Positions 30,426 through 40,095 of a stretch of 64,000 nucleotides of DNA are shown here, piece after piece. Source of the stretch: Paralithodes platypus (taxonomy: Eukaryota > Arthropoda > Malacostraca > Decapoda > Lithodidae). Location of the stretch: NCBI GenBank assembly GCA_032716605.1, contig CM064560.1:17723324-17787323 (forward strand), written 5' to 3'. Every line of letters starts with the position of its first letter. Position 1 is the first letter of the stretch. A program made the position numbers and the translations under genes. The notes below the pieces were generated by a model that was given only the letters and a program-made list of their open reading frames with translations, did no database searches and had not been told where the DNA came from.

Positions 30426-30695
30426 CTGTGTCTTATGTCTGGCCATGCAAGATCAATAAACAACTAAATAAATAATGAACTGGTATGCAGTTCAAATATT
30501 GATTTTGTCTTTCAGACTTCCACCTTGGTTTTCCAGACAAAATACAAAAGGCAGAGGTATTTCGCACTTCCAGACTTTCCCTTCTGGCCAGACCAAGATC
30601 ATTAATGAAGTATATATTTAACTATGTGTATGATACCTCTAAACATACCAATATCACCTAACATTGTACATACATATACTGTATATGTCTGATGC
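30426..30695. other. Intron without recognised content
   Basis: AT-rich; nothing seen beyond the hAT target site at its right end. Confidence 0.35.
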
Positions 30696-30703
30696 CTTGC
30701 TTT

Positions 30704-31228
30704 CAGGGATGGAGTATTCGTATTTGTGAATCGTATTCGAATGCATTCGAATACAGTAATTCAGGGTATTCGTATTCATATTCAAATTCTTGCAAATTAT
30801 AAAAGTAAAAGTATTTGCATTCGTATTTGAATAAATTATTTGTATTCGTAGAATCATCTGGTGAATACAGAGAGAGAGAGAGAGCTGTCATCATTCGTAT
30901 CTCGTCAGTATCAAGAATTATATACCTACCGGTACAGTACCATATATCTAGTTTCTACACTACAGTACATAGGCTGATATCCCAGTATTGAATGCAGGTA
31001 GTGTCTGTTATCAGTCATAAAATAGTTAACCATTGCATAAGCTACAATACCACACTTAGCTATAGTAAAAAAGTTACAGTACTGTTAATTAAAATTACGA
31101 AAAGTATTTGCATTTGTATTCGACGAGACAATATTTCTTTGTATTCGTATTTGCATTCATATTCGTAGAAATCTAAATTATTCGTATTCGTATTTGAATA
31201 ATGAACTCGTGTATTAACTCCATCCCTG
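30704..31228. mobile_element. hAT-type miniature element, 525 bp, TATTCG-rich
   Basis: Ends are CAGGGATGGAGT on the left and ACTCCATCCCTG on the right, allowing for a changed spacer. An 8-bp target duplication CTTGCTTT lies at 30696-30703 and 31229-31236. Both 8-bp duplication and CAGGG(A/G)TG ends are hAT marks. The subterminal parts are filled with degenerate TATTCG/CGAATA hexamers in opposite orientation on the two sides, as expected of subterminal transposase-binding repeats. No coding sequence. Confidence 0.85.
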
Positions 31229-31236
31229 CTTGCTTT

Positions 31237-31510
31237 CAGAGACAGATCCTGAAAAGGGATGGCCATGGCAGAAATTGCCTTCAGGCTCCCAGACAGGCCT
31301 CCACAGCCTACTCTCTACAGTGCCATTTCTACTTTGTGTATTAAGACCATTAGCACTGGAGTAGCAGACCCAGCAGTCCCTCATCAGGACAGTATGTCTA
31401 TCATTGTTTTCATTACCCATGTGGGGGCCCTGGTTGGCAGCACACCGAGCGCAGGAGTTTTCCAAAGGGAGGAACCACTGGTCCACCACTACAGAGGATC
31501 ATTGAATAAA
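31237..31510. repeat. Dispersed module R1, second copy
   Basis: GGGGGCCCTGGTTGGCAGCA and ACCACTGGTCCACCACTACAG match 10165-10260. The remainder (ATGGCCATGGCAGAAATTGCC onward) has no partner seen in this window. Confidence 0.5.
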
Positions 31511-31619
31511 TAAACAAAAACCTCATACCACTAGCCACAAATATATCATGTAAAAAAATACAGACGTATGGTACGTCAGGACAAGAATATCAAATACCAA
31601 ATTAATCCATGCACTGTAC

Positions 31620-31797
31620 CTCTAGCCAGGCCGAGATCCCCAGCCTGTGAGGGCATGAACTCTGCCGTGGCTACAAAGAGTGTGAGGTGTGGTGGGTGAG
31701 AAGGCAGGTCCATGGTCACCAATACACTGGATGGTACTTTACCCACCGTACCACCTCCCTCCGCTTCCACCCAGTGTCGGTCCACAACGGAGAGAAT
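31620..31797 (-). CDS. DNMBP/Tuba-like exon: end of SH3-1, start of SH3-2
   Basis: A 178-bp exon with acceptor CATTCTCAG (AG at plus 31798-31799) and donor GTACAG (plus 31614-31619). It enters in phase 0 and leaves after one base (G). It reads ILSVVDRHWVEAEGGGTVGK, VPSSVLVTM, a ten-residue spacer DLPSHPPHLT, and LFVATAEFMPSQAGDLGLAR. So one exon holds the second half of one SH3 domain and the first half of the next, with almost no linker. That tight SH3-SH3 spacing is the main reason for the DNMBP/Tuba comparison. In SH3-1 the usual GIFP is replaced by GKVP, an unusual form. Confidence 0.87.
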
Positions 31798-31984
31798 CTG
31801 AGAATGAAAGAATAAAAAACATTATTGTTTCACTTAATCCTATTAGAACATTATTCTGTCTAATAAGTAAATGTTTCACTTAACCCATTAACTATCTCTC
31901 TCTCTCTATTGATCTGTCTACCAATCTATATCTACCTAACCATAAAAAAGGACAACAGAGCCAAAATAATAAAAATAATAATCT
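31798..31984. other. Intron, short repeats
   Basis: Contains a CT dinucleotide run (31890-31905) and AT-rich sequence. Nothing else seen. Confidence 0.35.
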
Positions 31985-32118
31985 ATATTTACGTATTTAT
32001 CAAGTATGTCTCACAAATACAAATGAGCTACTAAATGTTTATACTCCAAGCCAGACTCGAACCACCGACAGTCAGGACAAGTGTCCATGCTTTAATCCAC
32101 TAAACTACAGCGTGATAA
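31985..32118 (-). mobile_element. tRNA-derived SINE, family S3
   Basis: On the minus strand, the A-box region TGTAGTTTAGTGG and the B box GGTTCGAGTCTGG are followed by a tail GAGTATAAACATTTAGTAGC and further AT-rich sequence. A second copy is at 41676-41795 in plus orientation. The two copies flank the DIRS element. Confidence 0.72.
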
Positions 32119-32124
32119 AGGATA

Positions 32125-32280
32125 CTTAACCTACCCCAGGGGGTAAGGGGGCCTTCATCTAATGGTGGAGGAAAAAAAGAATATGCCTCACGCATCCTAT
32201 TGCATGTCGTACAAGGCGACTGATAGAGGGGATGGCGATAGATTTGTGGACCAACAGCCATTACTATGCAATAAAGTTTT
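32125..32280 (+). mobile_element. LINE-D type 5' untranslated fragment
   Basis: CCAGGGGGTAAGGGGGCC, GAATATGCCTCACGCATCC and TGTCGTACAAGGCGACTGAT resemble the 5' region at 60764-60850 (GAATATGCCCCACGTGCC, TGTCGTAAGAGGCGACTAAA). It may be a 5' end of a related LINE cut by the DIRS element. Confidence 0.55.
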
Positions 32281-32297
32281 TATCTTAGCACTGTCTT

Positions 32298-32600
32298 AAT
32301 TTGTTAGTAGTCTTGGCAAATCCAACGTCAAGGCTATTAACCTAATTGCAATGACGACTTGTCTATTTTGACTGCTATGTCGTCATTCCAACCGCGGTTA
32401 AAAAGAAAACGTCTAGAGTCTACTCCTTATCTTGCTCTAGGAGACGTTGTACATTAACCAAAACTACCACCGAAGGTGAAAAAAGCATAGAAGAGAAGAA
32501 AAAGGGGTTTACCTTAGTTACCGCTCAAGGCCCATCCCGTATTCCGTCATGCGCAGATCCCTGTCGAACGTGCGCATGAGTGACCCTCTCTTGTCATCAT
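32298..32600 (+). repeat. Left inverted terminal repeat of DIRS element 1
   Basis: It pairs with 40096-40399 in inverse orientation almost base for base (AGTAGTCTTGGCAAATCC versus AGTAGTCTTGGAAAATCC, then CGTCAAGGCTATTAACC identical). The first 38 bases are the complement of 39919-39956. Confidence 0.93.
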
Positions 32601-34034
32601 TTTTTCACGCGTCGCCATTGTTGAGTCCGCTTTTGTTGTGCTCCTTCAATTCACCCTGTTTTAGGTTCGTTTCGGCTTTTCTGGCCTTCTTTTTGTTAGA
32701 CAGATGTTACGTGATCTAGGGTACACGTAAATGGGCTCCTCAGTGTGTTTAATGGAGACGCGTGTGGAAATAGCTACCGAAGGTACGGGGGCGCCTGGCG
32801 TTCCTCGTGTGTGTTTTTCATTCCTTTATCTTTTCATATTCTTTTTTCCTGTTAGTCTGGGCATAGTTTAGCTTTTAGCTTATTTTAGCCTAGCTTGTTT
32901 CTCATTCAGGACTTGCTATGCCCCTATGAGTTTTCATATTTTCATAGCCTAGGTGTACAGTTGGTTCACAATCTGAGATTTCGTGGTGGCGGTGCTGTTT
33001 GTAGGGTTTGTGTCGGCCGCATTATTAGCGTTATTCCCGAGTCCCCCCTTTCGAGCCTTCACTGTGTCTCAAGGGCCTGGGCGCTTGGTGGTTCGTGATA
33101 TCCAGGGGTACCCCACGGGGGCCCCTCCCTCACACCACAGGGTTTTTCGCCCCTGACACATTCTCTCCTCACGGCTAGGCCACCCTTTTTCTCGCCAGTT
33201 TCATTTACTGGTTTTTGTGTTCCCTTACTGTTTTCACCTCCATCCTTTCATACCCTTTTGCCCAATCCTGGGGTACCCCACGGGGGCCCCTGTTTGTGCC
33301 AAACCACCCTTCCTGCCACTTCTCCTCATGGGCTTTGCTCTATCTCTGTGGGTTGGGTGGTTCCTGGGGGATGTGCCTCCTCTCCCCTGGTGTGTCTTCC
33401 TTGCCCGGTTGAGTCAGGATATTATCAAGGAAGACACTGCTCAGCTTGATGGCCATCGTCGCTTGGAGTTCATAAGGAGATGACGCTTTTTTCTGGGCCT
33501 CTTTTGGTATTCCCTAGACGCTCCTCTCGCTTTTTCGGCGCCGGACCATCTCGGCCGGTCCCGCAAATTTGCGGAGTGCTCGATTCGGTCCTCTGGGACG
33601 TTTCGGCTCCCCGCAAATTTGCGGAGATCGCTGGGGGGTCTCGCGGTGAGGCGGGAGGGTTGTGTCGGTACGGTTATGCCTCCATTGGCCCGCAAATTTG
33701 CGGTTATAGTTGGCTTTCACTGTTGACCCTTTTTTGTGTCGTCTTGTTGCCTGATACTATATTGGTGTATGCACTTTCCTGGTGTTATGGACCCTGCATG
33801 TGAGGTGTTGAGTGGTGGTTAACACTTTCTCCATCTTTGCAGGTTCTGCTTGTGCTCTTCCGCCTCACCCGCCCTCCTCACCTCCCTCGGTGCTCCCGGT
33901 TTAGAGTGAGTACGACTTCCAGTTTGCATGTGTGTTCCTGTTTACCCATGCTCATTCCCTGGTTTTTATTGGACATTATCTTCACTTACTCCATCAACGT
34001 GCTGCTTATGGTGTGTTCTTCCGTTGCAGGTGAG
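32601..34034 (+). other. DIRS element 1 leader, with repeated palindromes
   Basis: No long gag frame begins before 33837. The leader holds two copies of a 22-bp block (GGGGTACCCCACGGGGGC core, 33105-33126 and 33270-33291) and three copies of a perfect 14-bp palindrome CCGCAAATTTGCGG at 33561-33574, 33611-33624 and 33690-33703. Pyrimidine tracts followed by TTGCAG occur near 33836 and 34029, which could act as splice acceptors. Confidence 0.7.
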
Positions 34035-36528
34035 ATGCCTTGCTTTCGCCAGGGCTGTGGCTCCCCGTGCTTGGAATGCCACAGGTCCTGCTTACGCCAC
34101 TCTCAATGTGTGTCCTCTACGGCCTACCTCCCTGCTTTGTGTGGCCCGTGTATGGACCTGGTGGATGTGGTGGACCATCACCCTGGTTCCTCTGACGCAG
34201 CAGTGGCCTCTGCATCCCTTCAGTCTGTGTGGGCGGTGGTCTCCCACCACATTAGGACTGTGGGCCACCTTTCCCCGGCCTTTGTTGACGACCGGATCCG
34301 CGTCGCCCTGGGCATCCCTGACCCGTCTGGAGGCCGTTTACCTGGCCCTCTCCCTGCTCGGGCCCTCCTCCCTGAGTCCCGTGGTCGGTCGTCACATCGT
34401 CGGGAGGATCCCCAGCTCCGTCCACGCTCTCTCTCTCCTCGTCGCCCGTCCTCTACTGCCCCTCCTCGTCCTCCTGATCACCTTGACTCCGCCCGTCGCC
34501 CTCGTCATGGTTCTCGCCCTGAGGCCGGGGTTAGCGTCTCTGCCCCTGTACGCCCTCCCCTGGCCTCTCCGGATAGGGGCTCTACTACCTTCCGCCCGCT
34601 TCCCCTGCACAAAAGACGTCCTCTTCATTTGTCCTCTACGCGCGCGGATGTTCATGCTGTAGCTGGCCCTCTGCTCCCTCCTCCTACTCTGTCCAGGGGG
34701 GTCCGCCAGGATGTAGTTGCTTCTCCTCCTACTTCTCCTGCTTCGGTGCCTCTTCTTCCTTCACGGTCTCGTCCCAAGGTGGAGGTCCCTCCCTCCTCCG
34801 CCTCGGTGTCGGGCCGCCCTGTTCTCTCAGCCCCGGGGATCCTTGCTCTGTTTCCCCCCGCGGCTCCTTCTGACCTCCTTTCACCCGGCCAGCCTTCCCA
34901 CTCCCGTCATCCTGCTCCTCTTCCTTCTTCTATCCCTGATCTTCGATTACCGGCTCCCCGAGGGGGTACCCCGCCGCTTGACTCGGTAGAGTATAGCGAG
35001 GTTTCGGGGTCCCCTTTCTCGGGGGCTGACGTGTCGCTGGAAGAGGGGGATGGTGATGTTTCCCCCTCGGGCGTTAGTGATCGGGGACGAGACCCTCAGG
35101 AGCGCCACGGCCGTCGTCGCTCGCCTTCTTTGGGCCGCGACGCTGCTGTTTCGTGTCGTGGGTCTCGCGACGAGACCCTCAGGAGCGCCACGGCCGTCGT
35201 CGCTCGCCTTCTTTGGGCCGCGACGCTGCTGTTTCGTGTCGTGGGTCTCGCTCTCGCTCACGCTCACGCTCGCCCCTGCGGGCCGAACTATCTTCGGGGG
35301 GGGTCGCCTCTCTCGGATCGATTTTCGGCTATGCAGGGGTGGGTTGTGTCACACTTCGACGCGCGCTTGGAGGCGATGCAAGATTCCCTCTTATCGCGCT
35401 TCTTGGCGGTGACACAACCTCAGCGCCTCACCCAACCTACCCCTGCTTTGGTCCCCCTCCCCTCTGCGGTGGACCACATTCCTTCTCGCCCTGCTTCTCC
35501 GCCTGCCCGGTCGTCGGCTAGTACTGCTCCTGCCCTGGCTCAGGTGGTTGCCCCTGCTGTCTCCCATGCGGGGGTTCTCCGTCTGCTAGGGCAGGGTCCG
35601 CGCTTGCCCCCCATCCAGAAGGCCAAGGTCCCGTCGCGGACTATGCCGCTCCTCTATGGCTCCTTGGCTGTTTGGAAGGGGGTGCAGGCCTCCCACCCGG
35701 AGCGTGCTACCGACTTCCCGTCAGGTGAGAGGGCCCTACCTTCGGACTGGTCGGTCCAAATTAATGATAAGATGCAGTTCAGGACGATCAGGGTGGATGG
35801 TCAGGTGGCCGACGTGGAGGTGCGGGCTTACCCGACGAGGACTGACCTTCAGTACTTTTCGGTGAAGCCCAAGCCCCCGTCTGCTCCTCGGACTAAGCTC
35901 TGGTCAGACTTCAGCCGCCAGGACATCCTTCAGGATGTTCAGTCGTCTCCAGACGTCTGTTCACCCCCTGAGGCTTATCGAGGCGACTGCACCTGGCGTT
36001 CTTCGCGAGGGTTTGGACCACGTTCGGCGGATCCACCTTCAGCTCGCGGTGTCTTTGGTTCCCGAGCTGAAGGCGGTTTTGTGCGAGGCAACTCGACAAC
36101 GCCAGACGGTAAGGTCCTCGTTCTGCCGGAAGGCCCCCTTGGATATTCGTCAGGGTTTGTTATACTCTGAGCTATATACATCGGGGCTTTTTGCGCAGGA
36201 TGCTTGGGAACGCTACGCTTCTCTGTCAGCGGACCCTGCTTACGACACGCAAAGACGCGCTGTGTCGCGACCAGGGTCTTCGCAGTCCCGTCCTTCTGCC
36301 GGTCCTCTTCGGGGTGCTGCCGCCAATGCTGCCGCCAAGAAAGGGCGCAGGAAAGGGAAGTTGCCGGCCAGAGCGTCGGTTCCGCCTCGCACTTCTGCTC
36401 CTGCTCCCTTTCATCCCCGCCGTGAAGGGGCTGGCCAGCCTTCCACTTCCGGCCGCACTTCGACGGGGTCAGACACACGACGGACAGGGGATGGGGTGAC
36501 CCGCCCTTTTCGGCGAGGGGGGGGGTAG
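34035..36528 (+). pseudogene. DIRS element 1 gag
   Basis: The likely start is ATG 34035 (MPCFRQGCGSPCLECHRSCL), giving a Cys-rich amino end with paired cysteines up to CGPC that looks metal-binding. A long Pro/Ser/Arg-rich region (34300-35050) follows, then an 83-bp tandem duplication (35086-35251), and a structured part FSAMQGWVVSHFDARLEAMQ, TMPLLYGSLAVWKG, LPSDWSVQINDKMQFRTIRV. The frame shifts near 35950 to another (35935-36528) that reads LAVSLVPELKAVLCEATRQR and SELYTSGLFAQDAWERYASL. Comparison with the second DIRS element (53544-54965) supports this joint reading. The ORF to 36170 past the shift is an out-of-frame extension. Confidence 0.75.
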
Positions 36529-36552
36529 AGGTGGTCAACGTGGCTCTTATGA

Positions 36553-38541
36553 CCGCAGGGACCGTACCGGGGGACCCTCCACGTCAAAAAATGTGTAGGT
36601 TCTCCAGGTCGGTCTCCTCCTTGTTCTCCTTCTCGCCTCGCAGAAAGGGTCGCTCACCTCATCTCGGGGGCTCCCACAGGTTGTTTTCGCCCTTGCGCCC
36701 CTCGGTGGCCGCGAGGGACGTGGGGGCGGAAGATTGCACGGAGGGGTCTCACCTGGAGATGGAAGTCCAGACCCCCACTCAGCTCTTGTCAACGAAACCG
36801 GCCTGTCTCTTCGGAGGTGGCCGACGTGATTACGTCCATGCACGAGCAGGGAATCGTCAAGGAGGTGGAAGCCGGTCACCCGGTTTTCCTCTCCCGTGTT
36901 TTTCTGGTACCAAAGAAGGACTGCGACGCGATGCGACCGGTGGTGGATCTGTCGGCCCTCAACGGGCACATCGTGAACACACGGTTTCGGATGCTGACGG
37001 TGCACCAGGTACGACTGGCCCTGCGACCTCTGTCGTGGGTGGTGTCGCTGGACCTCAAGGATGCGTATTGGCACGTTCCTATCCATCCTCGTTTCCAGCG
37101 ATTCTTGGCCGTTCAGACTTCCGATCGTGTGTTCATGTTCGACAGACTTCCCTTCGGTCTCAACATCGCGCCGCGGATCTTCTCGAAACTGGTGAAGCAG
37201 GCTCTGGATCCTCTCCTCAGGAGCGGCCTCCAGATCCTGTTTTACTTGGACGACTGGTTGATAGTTTCAGACACCCTAGAACAGTGCGTCCGCGACACCC
37301 TCACAGTAGTTCGACACATCACACAGTTAGGGTTCAAAGTCAATATTCCCAAGTCACGCCTGACCCCGTCGCGTGTCGTGACGTGGGTAGGTCTCGACTG
37401 GGATCTGTCCAACGCTACGGTAACCCAGAGTCAGCCAAACGCGGTGAAACTTCGCTGGAAGGTCTTCGCCGTGTTGCACTCGGTCTCCCTCACGAGGAGG
37501 ATCTGGGACTCGTTAGTGGGTTCACTGAATTGGGCCGCTCTGACCATTCCCTTAGGGAGGCTCAGGATGCGCCGCCTAATCCTCATGGGCAACAAGGTGT
37601 TTCCGTTGGCCCCTATGGATCGGCTCATGCCGATCCCGCGTACCATTCATAGACACTTAGGACACTGGGTTGCTCGGGGCACGCTCTCTGCGGCTGTGCC
37701 CTGGACCGCCCCCCCGCCGACGATCTGGGTGGATACAGATGCGTCGAGCGAGGTAGGGTGGGGTTACCAATCCAACCTGGGACATCAACATCACGGCAGA
37801 TGGGTGGGACACACACACCTACACATCAATTCCCTCGAACTGTTGGTTCCCCTGTTCTTCCTGCGGGACCACGCGCTGGCCCTTCGGGGCCGGTCGGTGG
37901 CCTTCCGGATGGACAATCAGACAGCTGTCCACTGTATCCAAAAGCAGGGGTCCTCCAGGTCTTTGACTCTGTTGGGGATCTCCGAGAAGTTGTTCTTCCT
38001 CGCGAACCGACACAACATCTCCCTGCACGCCTCCTACCTGCCCGGGACTGCCAACCTATGGGCGGACGCCCTGTCGAGAGGACAGGGCGTTCTTGTAGAA
38101 TGGGCAATGAAACAGACTGTATTCGACGACCTCGCGGCTTCCTGGGGTGTTCCGGAGGTCGACTTGTTCGCATCGAAGGAGACGCGCAAGTTGCCTCGGT
38201 ACCTATCCCTCCGGACTCGTACTCCGGAGGGGGGTCCGGACGCTTTCATGGAAGACTGGAGCAGGTGGCAGTCGATATACATATTTCCGCCACCAGACGC
38301 ACTGTTGATGTGCAAAGTCCTCACGAGGCTGCGGCTGTACCGCGGCAGAGTCTGGCTCATAGCTCCTCTGTGGCCGGCCCAGGCTTGGTACTCCCAGTTG
38401 AAGCGGTGGTGCCCGAGTCCGGTCCCTCTCCCTCTCTCACACTTCCACTTGAGCCAGGTTGGAGACCTACGGACCTCGTTGGCCTTCGCATCGTGGATGT
38501 TCGTGAGGCGCGGTGGCTCCCAGTCCACGGACGGGACCTGA
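36553..38541 (+). CDS. DIRS element 1 reverse transcriptase and RNase H
   Basis: The frame is open from a stop at 36550 and has no convincing ATG, so expression probably depends on the gag frame. RT motifs: VFLVPKKDCDAMRPVVDLSA, VVSLDLKDAYWHVPIHPRFQ (first Asp), LPFGLNIAPRIFSKLVKQAL, LFYLDDWLIVSD (Y-L-D-D). RNase H motifs: WVDTDASSEVGWGYQ (D), HINSLELLVPLFF (E), AFRMDNQTAVHCI (D), NLWADALSRGQ (D). After this comes a block conserved in both DIRS copies (PEVDLFASKETRKLPRYLS, SIYIFPPPDALL, WLIAPLWPAQAWY), perhaps the methyltransferase-like region described in DIRS1 elements; this last point is uncertain. The frame leaves the YR frame at about 38458. Confidence 0.9.
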   Translation, partial: PQGPYRGTLHVKKCVGSPGRSPPCSPSRLAERVAHLISGAPTGCFRPCAPRWPRGTWGRKIARRGLTWRWKSRPPLSSCQRNRPVSSEVADVITSMHEQGIVKEVEAGHPVFLSRVFLVPKKDCDAMRPVVDLSALNGHIVNTRFRMLTVHQVRLALRPLSWVVSLDLKDAYWHVPIHPRFQRFLAVQTSDRVFMFDRLPFGLNIAPRIFSKLVKQALDPLLRSGLQILFYLDDWLIVSDTLEQCVRDTLTVVRHITQLGFKVNIPKSRLTPSRVVTWVGLDWDLSNATVTQSQPNAVKLRWKVFAVLHSVSLTRRIWDSLVGSLNWAALTIPLGRLRMRRLILMGNKVFPLAPMDRLMPIPRTIHRHLGHWVARGTLSAAVPWTAPPPTIWVDTDASSEVGWGYQSNLGHQHHGRWVGHTHLHINSLELLVPLFFLRDHALALRGRSVAFRMDNQTAVHCIQKQGSSRSLTLLGISEKLFFLANRHNISLHASYLPGTANLWADALSRGQGVLVEWAMKQTVFDDLAASWGVPEVDLFASKETRKLPRYLSLRTRTPEGGPDAFMEDWSRWQSIYIFPPPDALLMCKVLTRLRLYRGRVWLIAPLWPAQAWYSQLKRWCPSPVPLPLSHFHLSQVGDLRTSLAFASWMFVRRGGSQSTDGT

Positions 38542-39545
38542 CTGACTTCCTGAAGCGTTCATGGACGTCTTCGACTTGGGGGACTTACGAGTCCCACTGG
38601 AGGTCTTTTACTAGGTGGATACAGGACACTCGCCAGACTGTTAGCTCTCCTTCCCTCGTCCTACACTACTTGTTTCACCTCTTCCGTACACGTCGCTTTC
38701 AAGTCAACACTATACGTAACCACTTGTCTGCCATCCGGGAGGTCTTTGAGTCCGTCACTGGGCTGGTCGTTCCGCCGAAGGAGCTGGATTCCTTCATGAA
38801 GGCTGCCTTCAGGGAGTGCCCGCCTCCACGCCAGATCCCTCCTCAGTGGGATCTGGGGCGTGCTCTGGACCTTCTGGCTTCACACACATATACACGGGAC
38901 ACTACACCGGTTCAGTTGCTCGAGCGTACACTCTTCCTTGTCGCTCTGGCCACTGGGGATAGGGTGTCTGAACTAGCTGCCATGTCACGGTCCCAGGAAT
39001 GCATGCGATTCTCCCCGTCCTTGAATGTCGTCACGTTAGCCCCCTCCCCTCATTTTGTTGCCAAGAATGAGAGAGAGACCCACGTTTTCAAGCCTTTCAC
39101 CATCCAGGCTTTAAAGCGTGGGCATACTCACCATGTGTTGTGCCCGGTGCAGGCCTTGCACTCCTATGTTGAGTCTGTGGCTCCGACTTCGGGTACTGCT
39201 GTGTGGGTGTCTCCTCTGACTGGTGGGAGGCTCTCGAAGGTACAGATAGGACGCCACATTTGTCGGGTCATTCGTGCCAGTAACCCTGCTTGTCGGGGTT
39301 CTGCGCACGATGTGCGGTCCTTTGCTGCCTCCTTACGGTTCCTGCAGACTCGTTCGTTGCCTGACGTCGCCTCGGCGGGTTTGTGGTCTTCTGTCCATAC
39401 CTTCGTCTCCTCCTACCTCTCCATGTCCATTGTTAGACCCCCTCGGCCTGTGATAGCTCTCTCGGGAGTCGTGTTTCCTAGAGCTCTAGCGAAGTTGCCT
39501 GGTCTTCCCCCCTTGTCACTCTTTCTTTTACTTTGTTTTCTTTGA
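38458..39545 (+). CDS. DIRS element 1 tyrosine recombinase
   Basis: It begins PGWRPTDLVGLRIVDVREAR. The core-binding part is TDFLKRSWTSSTWGTYESHW and NTIRNHLSAIREVFESVTGL. The catalytic part has ALATGDRVSELAAMS (Arg I), HDVRSFAASL (H-x-x-R) and SSYLSMSIV (Tyr nucleophile), spaced as in phage-integrase-type enzymes. It would integrate the circular DNA copy by recombination, so no target duplication forms. All catalytic residues are present. It lies one base out of frame with the RNase H (see 38458). Confidence 0.9.
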
Positions 39546-39918
39546 AAAGGGGGGGGGGGACTACGGGTTTGCAACACTGGATTGCAAGTTTGGGATTATG
39601 TTATATGTATACAGTACATAAGTGTTTTTTTTGCCAACTTGAAAATTGTGTTTTATTTTTGTGTTCCATGTTTTTGTTCGTTTTGGAAGAAAAGGGATTT
39701 TGTGTACAGTACTTTTTGGTTTCAGACGAGTCTATGGTTTTGCATTATTATGAATGACGGGCACGTGTTAAAACTGCTCTTTTTAGCTACTCCTCAGTTT
39801 TTCACTCTTTTATTAAACTCTCTTGTTTAACTTGTGTTTCTTTGTCATTCATAATTTTGTCTTATGCATTGTTTTTTTTGGTATGTTGGGCTTGGATGTC
39901 CTCCTCCTATTTGTTATG

Positions 39919-40033
39919 CAGCCTTGACGTTGGATTTGCCAAGACTACTAACAAATTGGGTGGTTTGACGTACCTCCCAACCTACCAAATAGGAAAACCT
40001 ACTATTTGGTAGTAGTCTTGGAAAATCCAACGT
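39919..40033 (+). repeat. Internal complementary region of DIRS element 1
   Basis: The first part (39919-39956) is the exact complement of the first 38 bases of the element. After about five bases, the second part (39962-40033) is the exact complement of the last 72 bases (40367-40438). In the DIRS1 model this region templates completion of the ends and brings them together for circle formation. Confidence 0.93.
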
Positions 40034-40095
40034 ACATAATACCCTCCCTCACGCCGGACCCCTGCCCATCCGCGTTCTTCTGCTGACGTGAGATG

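Noticed and set aside
34392..35521. Several open frames over DIRS gag on both strands
   Set aside because: High GC and few stops open many frames. Only the frame that aligns with the second DIRS element is kept.
36547..37086. Minus-strand frame opposite the RT
   Set aside because: Antisense shadow without domain content.
36531..37652. 373-codon frame overlapping the DIRS RT
   Set aside because: It has no recognisable domain and overlaps the RT frame, which has all motifs.
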